DNA of 17,693 nt from Brumimicrobium sp033722555. GTDB lineage: Bacteria > Bacteroidota > Bacteroidia > Flavobacteriales_D > Crocinitomicaceae. The notes under the pieces were generated by a model. The model saw nothing but the letters and a program-made list of their open reading frames with translations. It had not been told where the DNA came from and did not search any database. Where the stretch lies: the NCBI GenBank assembly GCA_033722555.1, contig JAWVYS010000056.1:1-17693 (forward strand). The letters are read 5' to 3'. Below, piece by piece: positions 7,933-14,447 of this stretch (position 1 is the stretch's first letter; every line of letters begins with the position of its first letter). Made by a program: the position numbers and the translations under genes.

Positions 7933-7971
7933 AAATATGTATTTATTTACATACAACATCACCTCGCCTGT
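7921..7971 (-). promoter_or_regulatory. Predicted antiterminator helix of the his leader
   Basis: On the transcript ACAGGCGAGGT (7971 down to 7961) pairs with ACCCGCTTGT (7930 down to 7921): ten pairs including one G-U, with one bulged A. The 5' strand copies the 3' arm of the terminator (TCAGGCGGGT) almost letter for letter, so the two structures exclude each other. The 30-base loop between the strands contains a perfect 6-bp hairpin (7936-7953) that would bring them close. Confidence 0.75.
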
Positions 7972-8012
7972 AGCGATAACCAATGATGATGATGTAAATT
8001 CTTAATGTTCAT
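7959..8012 (-). CDS. hisL: his operon leader peptide
   Basis: A 17-codon ORF reads MNIKNLHHHHWLSLQAR and stops at TGA. Four successive CAT codons occupy 7983-7994 and are followed by Trp. Position (immediately upstream of a terminator and hisG), size and His run are those of a regulatory leader peptide whose translation, not product, matters. There is no Shine-Dalgarno sequence; the bases before the ATG are AT-rich, as is normal for Bacteroidota. The last codons (CTA CAG GCG AGG TGA) double as the antiterminator strand, which explains why this part should resist drift. The symbol hisL is used by analogy with the enterobacterial leader; the sequence itself is unlike the seven-His E. coli peptide. 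Confidence 0.88.
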   Translation of the reverse strand: MNIKNLHHHHWLSLQAR

Positions 8013-8055
8013 GCGCTAAAATTAATGAATTCTTTTAAAAAATGAAATTGTGTTT

Positions 8056-8091
8056 CAAAAAAATACCGAAAAAGTAATGGAAGGAAACAAA
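8056..8091 (-). promoter_or_regulatory. Weak candidate promoter for the his operon
   Basis: TTTG (8088-8091) and TATTTTTTTG (8056-8065) resemble the Bacteroidota -33 and -7 elements, with a 22-base spacer. The -7 box deviates from TAnnTTTG by an extra T stretch and the -33 box coincides with the T tract of the secDF terminator. A start site here would give about 45 bases before the leader peptide. TAATTTTA near 8019 is another imperfect candidate. The region 8013-8088 must hold the promoter, but the exact site is uncertain. Confidence 0.3.
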
Positions 8092-8115
8092 AAAAGGAGC
8101 GAAATCGCTCCTTTT
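8085..8115 (-). terminator. Intrinsic terminator of secDF
   Basis: A perfect 10-bp stem AAAAGGAGCG/CGCTCCTTTT with a 4-base loop ends in seven T on the minus strand, 25 bases after the secDF stop codon. It isolates secDF from the his operon that follows on the same strand. Confidence 0.93.
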
Positions 8116-8139
8116 ACTTTTAAAGATAGTTTCCTAATC

Positions 8140-11100
8140 TCAATCTTCCTTCAGATCTTTCTTGTCCTTTACAAGGTCTGCAACCATCGGACTCGCAATA
8201 CAAATAGAAGAGTATGTTCCTACGATTACACCTATCATTAAGGCAAAGATAAATCCTTTAATTGCACCGCCATCAAAAATAAAGATGGTAAGAAGTACAA
8301 CGAACGTAGAAAGCGAGGTATTAAAAGTTCGGCTCAAAGTCGAGTTAATCGCATCATTGATAATTTCTTTACGTCCGCGTTTTCTGTATTTAGTAATGTA
8401 CTCACGCAATCTGTCGAATACTACCACAGTATCGTTAATGGAGTAACCTACAACTGTAAGAATGGCGGCAATAAAGGCCTGGTCTACTTCCATGCTGAAA
8501 GGAAGCATTCCATGGAGTGCTGCAAACAATCCGAGAACAATAACTACGTCATGCCCCATAGCGATCAACGCACTAAGTCCATACTGCCATTTTCCAAAAC
8601 GGATGAGGATATAAACGAAGATGATGATCAACGAAAGAATGATGGATATCAGCGACGATCTTTGTAATTCTCCGGAAACAGAAGGAGAAACAGATCTGCT
8701 GCTTTCTATTTTAGCCTGACCAAATACATCCTCTTTATTCGAGAGTGCAGCCATCACAGCGCTTTGACCCTCTTCTTCAGAATTTGGAACATTTAACATA
8801 TAATCCGTAGATATCTCAACACGATAATCGGAATTTCGAGATTTCACTTCAACCGATGCTGAACCTGATTCAGTTTTCAGATTTTCTCTAAGAACAGCTT
8901 TGATATCTTCAATTTTATCCCCAACGGGTTTTTCAAACACCGTTTCATAGGTTCTCCCGCCTGCAAACTCAACACTTGGCTTAAGACCTCTGGTAGAAAT
9001 CAGTACCAGCCCTCCAATAACAAGGAGTCCGGAGAATATGTAAAACTTCTTACGGTTTTTGATAAACTCAAAATTTATCGAGCTGAATGCGTTTTTGGTA
9101 AGTGAAGTGGAGAATGTGAACATTCTCTTCTTTGCTATCTGAGATTCGAAAATCAGACGTGTGATCACTACGGCAGAGAATACCGAGGTAAAGATACCGA
9201 TGATCAAAGTAGTTGCGAAACTCTCGATAGGACCGGTTCCAAATGTCTTTAGGACGATTGCTACCAATAAAGTCGTTACGTTCGCATCCACGATCGAACT
9301 TAGCGCCTGACCGTATCCGTCCTTGATGGCTAGTTTCATACCTTTTCCTTCGGCAATTTCTTCTCTTACCCTTTCGAAAATAAGTACGTTTGCATCCACC
9401 GACATACCGATGGTTAAAACGATACCTGCGATACCCGCAAGGGTTAGAACCGCTCCAAAAGCTGCAAGGAAACCGAGAATAAAAAGTATATTTGCCAAAA
9501 GAGCTAGATCAGCGATTATACCGGCTTTTCCATAGAAGAACACCATATAAATCAGTACGAGTACCAATGCGAAAGCAAAAGAAAGCAAACCTGCTTTGGA
9601 GTTCTCCGCACCAATCGTTGGTCCGACAACAGCCTCATCCACTATAACACAAGGTGCAGGAAGTGCTCCTGCATTTAAGAGATTTGTAAGAGATTTTGCT
9701 TCTTCAGAAGTAAAACCACCGGAGATCAAAGTACTTCCACCGGTGATAGGACCTCTGATCACAGGAGCACTGAATACTTTATTGTCCATCGTGATGGCTA
9801 TAAAGTTTCCGACATTCTCAGCGGTCATTTCTGCCCATTCTTCAGAACCTCTTGCGTTCATATCTACACTTACCCCTATTTCTCCTGTGTTCTGATCCAC
9901 TGAAACACGGGCGTTTTCAATATCTGATCCTCCAACACGCGGTTTAAGATCTTCAGGAACCTGAAGAGCAAACAGTGTATAATATAAGGTATCGTTATCT
10001 GTAAATTTCAAGCTGTTTGAACCCCAAACAAACTTCACGTTTTGCAACATAAGTTCTTCGGCCTTCTCATAAAGGATTTCATTGATTCTTGAGGTATCGG
10101 CAGCTTTGGCAAATCCAAGTTGCGGACTTTCCTGGAAGGAATTGTTTTCGTTAATATTCACACGGAACATTCTTCCGAATTCCGAAAGAGTAACTGCAGT
10201 ATCTGATTCTGTTTCCTCTTCGGCTAGAATTTCCTCCAAACTTTTCTCATCTTCAGAAGTACTAGAAGTATCCTTTGCATCTGCAGTAGTTAAGGAATCC
10301 GGTTTTTCTTCGGTCGAAAGAGAATCACTCTCCTCATCCTCAAAAAGATCTTCTAGTCCACCGTCAGCTTCAGTCTCACTTTGAACCAAGAGGTCATTAA
10401 AGAAACCTCCAAGCTGAGTTCCTTTAAGAGCTACATAAAATTCAAGGTTTGCCGTACTCTGTAATCTGTTTCGAACGGTTGCCTGATCTTTAACTCCCGG
10501 CAATTCGATATACAACCTGTTTCTTTCATTATCCTGTGTTATATTGGGTTGAGCAACACCGAACTGGTTAATTCGATTTTCCATGATCGTTTCAACACCA
10601 TCAAGAGCTCCCTCAGACAAACCTCTCAGATAGCTTTTTACTTCGTCATCCGTAGCTTTGCTTCCAATTTCGGAAACCACCTGTTCGGTACTGAATTCTC
10701 TGATCAGTTTTCTGTCAGGGTATAACTCAGAATGAGCTTCTGCAAATAAATCGATAAAATCTCCTCCTACCGAATTGTATTTTTCAACCGCTTTATCAAA
10801 AGATTTTGCGAAATGAAGATCTCTTGGATTTAAGGCAGCGTTTTTCACCAGTGCTGACATTGAAAGCTCTAGTGTTACAGACATCCCTCCTTTCAGGTCA
10901 AGACCAAGGGAGATACTTTTTTCCTTTACTTCTTTAAAGGTATTTCCAAGGAAAACCTTTTCATCGTTTCTTTCCTTAAGAATTTCGTTTAGATAAGCAG
11001 CTTTTGCCAAATCAAACGCCTCGTTGTCGGTCGAAAAATTAACGGTAGTCCCATTTGGAAGCTCCTGATCTTTGTCTCCGGCCTTCTCTCTCAGTTCTTC

Positions 11101-11229
11101 AGCACGTTCTATTGCCTGCTGTTCTGCTTCATTCTCAATGCCTGATCCAACAAATGAAAATGTAATTTGGTAAATGCTTACTACAATGAGTAAGCCTGTA
11201 AAAAACCAAAAAAATCCTTTATTACGCAT
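8140..11229 (-). CDS. secDF: SecD-SecF fusion protein translocase subunit
   Basis: Inner-membrane accessory of the SecYEG translocon that uses the proton motive force to pull exported proteins out on the periplasmic side. SecD and SecF, separate in E. coli, are one chain of 1029 residues here, as in many Bacteroidota. Order: first membrane span 6-27; SecD start LGLDLKGGMSVTLEL (108-122); periplasmic P1 head to about 530; SecD spans about 546-695 with the conserved GMSVDANVLIFERVREE (608-624); a linker; SecF first span about 729-746 and GLKPSVEFAGGRTYE (748-762); then SecF spans about 857-1015 with VGYSINDTVVVFDRLRE (927-943). Asp612 and Asp933 lie in the membrane motifs linked to proton movement. 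Residues 283-345 are an Asp/Glu/Ser/Thr-rich low-complexity stretch inside the P1 region, not part of the core family. It has its own promoter and terminator. Confidence 0.97.
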   Translation of the reverse strand: MRNKGFFWFFTGLLIVVSIYQITFSFVGSGIENEAEQQAIERAEELREKAGDKDQELPNGTTVNFSTDNEAFDLAKAAYLNEILKERNDEKVFLGNTFKEVKEKSISLGLDLKGGMSVTLELSMSALVKNAALNPRDLHFAKSFDKAVEKYNSVGGDFIDLFAEAHSELYPDRKLIREFSTEQVVSEIGSKATDDEVKSYLRGLSEGALDGVETIMENRINQFGVAQPNITQDNERNRLYIELPGVKDQATVRNRLQSTANLEFYVALKGTQLGGFFNDLLVQSETEADGGLEDLFEDEESDSLSTEEKPDSLTTADAKDTSSTSEDEKSLEEILAEEETESDTAVTLSEFGRMFRVNINENNSFQESPQLGFAKAADTSRINEILYEKAEELMLQNVKFVWGSNSLKFTDNDTLYYTLFALQVPEDLKPRVGGSDIENARVSVDQNTGEIGVSVDMNARGSEEWAEMTAENVGNFIAITMDNKVFSAPVIRGPITGGSTLISGGFTSEEAKSLTNLLNAGALPAPCVIVDEAVVGPTIGAENSKAGLLSFAFALVLVLIYMVFFYGKAGIIADLALLANILFILGFLAAFGAVLTLAGIAGIVLTIGMSVDANVLIFERVREEIAEGKGMKLAIKDGYGQALSSIVDANVTTLLVAIVLKTFGTGPIESFATTLIIGIFTSVFSAVVITRLIFESQIAKKRMFTFSTSLTKNAFSSINFEFIKNRKKFYIFSGLLVIGGLVLISTRGLKPSVEFAGGRTYETVFEKPVGDKIEDIKAVLRENLKTESGSASVEVKSRNSDYRVEISTDYMLNVPNSEEEGQSAVMAALSNKEDVFGQAKIESSRSVSPSVSGELQRSSLISIILSLIIIFVYILIRFGKWQYGLSALIAMGHDVVIVLGLFAALHGMLPFSMEVDQAFIAAILTVVGYSINDTVVVFDRLREYITKYRKRGRKEIINDAINSTLSRTFNTSLSTFVVLLTIFIFDGGAIKGFIFALMIGVIVGTYSSICIASPMVADLVKDKKDLKED

Positions 11230-11261
11230 AATCGAAATGTCGTTTATTATTTAATAGCTGG

Positions 11262-11292
11262 CAAATATAGAATTTAGATTTATTAATCACAA
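11262..11292 (-). promoter_or_regulatory. secDF promoter, Bacteroidota type
   Basis: TTG (11290-11292), a 20-base spacer and TATATTTG (11262-11269), an exact match to the TAnnTTTG -7 element, lie 32 bases upstream of the secDF ATG. Predicted start of transcription is near 11255, leaving about 25 bases of leader. Confidence 0.65.
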
Positions 11293-11406
11293 CACAAACT
11301 CGGATGTTATTCACATTTCGCATTTTTTTTAAAATTGATGACACTTGGAAAAACAGAACAGAATACATCCTCCACAGGACAACCGATTTGATTATTTAAT
11401 AAGGAC

Positions 11407-11438
11407 TTTTCAATTGTATCATGAAATTTATATTTTTG
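11407..11438 (+). promoter_or_regulatory. Promoter of the S46 peptidase gene, Bacteroidota type
   Basis: TATTTTTG (11431-11438) matches the TAnnTTTG -7 element exactly; TTTT (11407-11410) is a near match to the -33 element with a 20-base spacer. The start of transcription would be near 11445, about 40 bases before the ATG. The rest of the 254-base region between the divergent genes (about 11293-11406) shows no further recognisable site. Confidence 0.55.
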
Positions 11439-11483
11439 CCCTTCACCAATTTTAAACTAAAGTTAATCTATAATTAAACCAAT

Positions 11484-13631
11484 ATGAAAAAACAGTTAAT
11501 TGTTTTCACAGTGCTTTCTTCGCTTATTATTTCTCCTTTGCTGAGAGCTGACGAAGGAATGTGGCTACCCTTTCTTTTAGGAAGGAATTATGAGGATATG
11601 AAAAAACATGGTCTCAACCTCACTCAGGAAGAGATCTACAGTATCAACAATGCCTCGATCAAAGATGCGATCGTTTCTTTCGGAGGATTCTGTACTGCTG
11701 AGGTGATCTCTAAAAAAGGATTGCTTCTAACCAACCATCACTGTGGTTACGATGCTATCGCAAATGCATCTTCAGAAGAAAACAATTATCTGGACAACGG
11801 CTTCTGGGCCACCTCCCATGATCAGGAAATACCGGTTCAGGGCCTTACGGCAACCTTTATTATTTCTATAGGTGACGTTTCTGAGCAAATAAATAAGAAC
11901 CTGAATGCTTCGATGTCTGAAGACGAAAGAGCTCAAAAAATTAAAGAGATTTCGGAAGAGTTAACTGCTGAAGCGGTAAAAGGAACCAATTACAAAGCCT
12001 TTGTACGAAGCTTTTTCGAAGGGAATGAATTTTACATTTTTGTAACAGAAACCTATAACGATGTTCGTTTAACAGGTACCCCGCCCGAATCAATAGGTAA
12101 ATTCGGACACGATACGGATAACTGGATGTATCCGAGGCATACAGGAGATTTTTCCATCTTTAGAATTTACGCGGGGAAAGATAATAAGCCGGCTCCGTAC
12201 AGTAAGGAAAATCGGCCGTATGTACCAAAATATTCCCTTCCAATTTCATTAAAAGGTTATAAAGAAGGTGATTTTGCAATGGTTTTTGGTTTTCCAGGCA
12301 GCACCGACCGTTATCTATCCTCTTTTGGAGTTGAACAGGCCATAAATAAGGAACAACCAAAACGTGTTGATATACGTGGTAAGAAACTTGAGATCATGAA
12401 AAAATATATGGACGAAAGTACACGTGTTCGGTTGAATTACGCTTCAAAATATGCCCAGGTAGCCAATTATTGGAAATATTTCATAGGTCAGACTGAGCAG
12501 TTAAAGCGAAATAAAGTAGCAGATAAAAAAAGAGAAATAGAGAAACGTTTTGAAATTTTTGCTGCTCAGAAACCCGAATACAAAGATGTTTTCAAAACCG
12601 TTGAAAAGGCTTATGAGGTAAAAAACAATTATGTATACACAAACGTGTATCAGAGTGAATTCATTTATTCGGTAGATCTGAATCTTAATATCTTCCGATT
12701 CAGCCTTCTTGAAGATCTCCTGGAGGAAGGGGATACAGCGCGGGCCAAAATGGCATTCGTTTATTTCAAAGGACTGATGGATGAATTCTATAAAACTGCG
12801 AACATGGACCTCGAGATGGAGATCGTTCAGGAGGTACTAAAAATGTATTATAAGGATATTCCGGCTGAATACATGCCTTCTGAAATTAAAGCCCTGGGAG
12901 ATAAAAACAAGATTGACAAGTATATAAAGAAAGCAAAAAAGAAATCCGTATTTGCCTCAGAAGGTAATTTTAAGAAGTTCACTGAAAAAGCCGGAGACGA
13001 TCTTCCAATTGAAACCCTGAAAAAAGACCCGCTATACAGGATAATTACTGCTATCAATCAAAAATATGAGAAGGTTCAGGAAGATCCTGGTTATAAACAG
13101 GCTATTCATGATCTGGAACGTGCGAATCGTATGTTCGTAAGAGGTTATCGCGAAATGGAGCCGGACCGACTGTTTTATCCGAATGCAAACAGTACACTTC
13201 GTTTGACATACGGAAATATTTTGCCTTATTCACCGGAAGAGGGTAAAACCTACGACATCTATACAACCTTATCGCAAGGTATAAAGAAGGAGGATCCAAC
13301 GAATCCTGAGTTTCATGTTTCAGATAGGCTCAAGGAACTTTATCAGAAAAAAGACTACGGTCGTTATGCCAACGAAAAAGGTGAAATGGTTGTGAACTTC
13401 ATTAGCAACAATGACATTACCGGTGGTAATTCAGGTTCTCCTGTTATCAATGGTGACGGTCATCTCATAGGCACTGCTTTCGACGGAAACTGGGAAGCTA
13501 TGTCGGGAGATATCTTCTTCGAAAGAGACATTCAAAGAACAATTTCATGTGACATCAGATACGTATTATTCATAATTGATAAATACGGCGGGGCTAAAAA
13601 CCTAATTGACGAAATGGAAATAATTGAATAG
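11484..13631 (+). CDS. S46 family dipeptidyl-peptidase, DPP7-like
   Basis: Secreted serine exopeptidase that removes dipeptides from the N-terminus of oligopeptides, feeding peptide uptake. Residues 1-22 are a signal peptide (MKKQ, hydrophobic core, cut after LLRA before DEGMW). The chymotrypsin-like halves flank a helical domain (about 290-575). Triad: His86 in TNHHCGYDA, Asp222 in RHTGDFSIFRIY and Ser650 in TGGNSGSPVING. Asn213-Trp214 in DTDNWMYP and Asn328 in VANYWKYF match positions that hold the substrate amino group in the family. The residue 18 positions after the Ser is Gly668 (FDGNWEA); DPP11 enzymes specific for Asp/Glu carry Arg there, so a DPP7-like preference for hydrophobic P1 residues is more likely. 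The 715-residue length is normal and there is no type IX secretion C-terminal domain, so it is probably periplasmic. Specificity is inferred. Confidence 0.93.
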   Translation: MKKQLIVFTVLSSLIISPLLRADEGMWLPFLLGRNYEDMKKHGLNLTQEEIYSINNASIKDAIVSFGGFCTAEVISKKGLLLTNHHCGYDAIANASSEENNYLDNGFWATSHDQEIPVQGLTATFIISIGDVSEQINKNLNASMSEDERAQKIKEISEELTAEAVKGTNYKAFVRSFFEGNEFYIFVTETYNDVRLTGTPPESIGKFGHDTDNWMYPRHTGDFSIFRIYAGKDNKPAPYSKENRPYVPKYSLPISLKGYKEGDFAMVFGFPGSTDRYLSSFGVEQAINKEQPKRVDIRGKKLEIMKKYMDESTRVRLNYASKYAQVANYWKYFIGQTEQLKRNKVADKKREIEKRFEIFAAQKPEYKDVFKTVEKAYEVKNNYVYTNVYQSEFIYSVDLNLNIFRFSLLEDLLEEGDTARAKMAFVYFKGLMDEFYKTANMDLEMEIVQEVLKMYYKDIPAEYMPSEIKALGDKNKIDKYIKKAKKKSVFASEGNFKKFTEKAGDDLPIETLKKDPLYRIITAINQKYEKVQEDPGYKQAIHDLERANRMFVRGYREMEPDRLFYPNANSTLRLTYGNILPYSPEEGKTYDIYTTLSQGIKKEDPTNPEFHVSDRLKELYQKKDYGRYANEKGEMVVNFISNNDITGGNSGSPVINGDGHLIGTAFDGNWEAMSGDIFFERDIQRTISCDIRYVLFIIDKYGGAKNLIDEMEIIE

Positions 13632-13656
13632 AAATAATTATTTCTTATTAACAAAG

Positions 13657-13686
13657 AATCCCCGGCTTTTACCGGGGATTTTTTTT
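13657..13686 (+). terminator. Intrinsic terminator of the S46 peptidase gene
   Basis: AATCCCCGG (13657-13665) and CCGGGGATT (13672-13680) form a perfect 9-bp stem with a 6-base loop, followed by T to 13686. The T tract runs into the stop codon of the convergent gene (13685-13687). Read on the minus strand the hairpin is also present, but its downstream bases (CTTTGTTAAT) are less T-rich, so it may serve both genes with unequal strength. Confidence 0.93.
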
Positions 13687-14392
13687 AATCTTCACACGGT
13701 AATTTTTCATCCCAGTAGAAATCCTTGAATGTTATCCTTGATTCGTACCAGATGGCTTTAGCTTCCACCTGCAACGTATCATTCTGCTGAAAAGTAATAT
13801 AATGTTCAGCCTTCGGAAGCATCAGGTCACTCTTATCAAATAATATCTTTCCGCTATTCTTTAGATTTTTGATTAGAACATCCTGATCGGTTGACAATAG
13901 TCCTCTCGCCTTGCACTGAACGTAATTTGATTTATCGATGAAAACAAGTGCTGAATCTTTAGGCAATCTCAAAAAAACACCCTCCCCTTCAAAGGAACGA
14001 ACCCGCTTTGCTTTTTCGCCGTTTTCGAGAAAATGGACGGTACTAATAAAACTATCTTCGAAGAGTGAGAACTGAATTCGTTTTTTATTTTCTCCTTCTC
14101 CGCGCTCAATGACATAGACCTTAGGATAAACATTCTGTTCTTTCAGGCTCTGCTCAAAATTAACATCACCCTGAGCCATGAACAAATAAAGCTCTTCGCT
14201 GGAGATGCTGTTTCTTTTAAGTTCCTCAAGTTCTTCGGAAGGAGCAACTATCACCTTATCCAAAATGGCATTTTTGACTCTGTTTTGAGGCGTCCATGCA
14301 CAACCACGGTTTTGAAAAAAGAAGATTACGAATATCAGTCCGATCGTGAAGCCGACAAGATAAAATTTCAGACGTTTCCAGAAACTTCCCAT
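13685..14392 (-). CDS. Membrane-anchored protein of unknown function
   Basis: No enzyme family is recognised. The 235 residues start with a short basic segment (MGSFWKRLKFY) and one hydrophobic span (about 12-27, YLVGFTIGLIFVIFFF), then NRGCAWTPQNRVKNAI. The remainder is soluble, rich in charged residues and predicted mixed alpha/beta. It looks like a single-pass protein or uncleaved signal anchor with the bulk outside the cytoplasm. The Cys-Ala-Trp-x-Pro-x-x-Arg-Val-Lys segment just after the span resembles small membrane proteins encoded beside the alanine dehydrogenase gene in Flavobacteriia, some annotated as DUF4258; this is from memory and tentative. It lies 40 bases after the Ald-family gene on the same strand and may have its own promoter. 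Confidence 0.8.
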   Translation of the reverse strand: MGSFWKRLKFYLVGFTIGLIFVIFFFQNRGCAWTPQNRVKNAILDKVIVAPSEELEELKRNSISSEELYLFMAQGDVNFEQSLKEQNVYPKVYVIERGEGENKKRIQFSLFEDSFISTVHFLENGEKAKRVRSFEGEGVFLRLPKDSALVFIDKSNYVQCKARGLLSTDQDVLIKNLKNSGKILFDKSDLMLPKAEHYITFQQNDTLQVEAKAIWYESRITFKDFYWDEKLPCED

Positions 14393-14415
14393 TGATCAAA
14401 GTATTAAATTGACTT

Positions 14416-14447
14416 CAAAAATAGAAGTAAACTTACATACCCATCAA
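14416..14447 (-). promoter_or_regulatory. Candidate internal promoter before the unknown membrane protein gene
   Basis: TTG (14445-14447), a 21-base spacer and TATTTTTG (14416-14423), a full match to TAnnTTTG, lie across the end of the Ald-family gene. The predicted start of transcription is about 17 bases before the ATG at 14392. AT-rich DNA makes chance matches common, so this is only a candidate. Confidence 0.4.

Larger units (their letters stand above)
7900..8012 (-). promoter_or_regulatory. Histidine-operon transcription attenuator (whole leader)
   Basis: The leader RNA upstream of hisG contains, in order: a short ORF with four adjacent His codons (7959-8012); a possible hairpin TCGC-TACAG-GCGA (7964-7976); an antiterminator strand (7961-7971); an AT-rich 6-bp hairpin TATGTA/TACATA (7936-7953); and an intrinsic terminator (7900-7932). 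The antiterminator strand and the 3' arm of the terminator compete for the same 5' arm (7921-7930). With scarce charged tRNA-His the ribosome would stall on the His run and leave the antiterminator strand free, giving read-through into hisG. With plenty, the ribosome reaches the stop codon at 7959-7961, covers that strand, and the terminator forms. Pairings were worked out by eye; the model is inference from classical attenuation. Confidence 0.88.

Noticed and set aside
7849..7959. A second small minus-strand ORF (36 codons) whose ATG overlaps the leader stop as TGATG and which runs through the terminator into the first bases of hisG.
   Set aside because: The overlap looks like reinitiation, but the frame is dictated by the terminator arms and T tract, the product (MLYVNKYIFK...) is nondescript, and a ribosome there would arrive after the terminator has acted. 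Kept out unless relatives conserve the frame.
8050..8241. Plus-strand open frame of 63 codons crossing the secDF terminator.
   Set aside because: It covers the terminator hairpin and the antisense of the secDF 3' end; the sequence is low-complexity Lys/Phe and has no family look.
9596..10384. Plus-strand open frames of about 100 codons opposite secDF, one rich in Ser.
   Set aside because: They mirror the SecDF reading frame, including its acidic Ser-rich insert; no own start signals are visible.
14410..14424. CTTC-ATTTTT-GAAG style mini-repeat before the unknown membrane protein gene as a terminator of the Ald-family gene.
   Set aside because: The stem is only 4 bp and has no T tract after it; it coincides with the candidate -7 box, which is the better reading.
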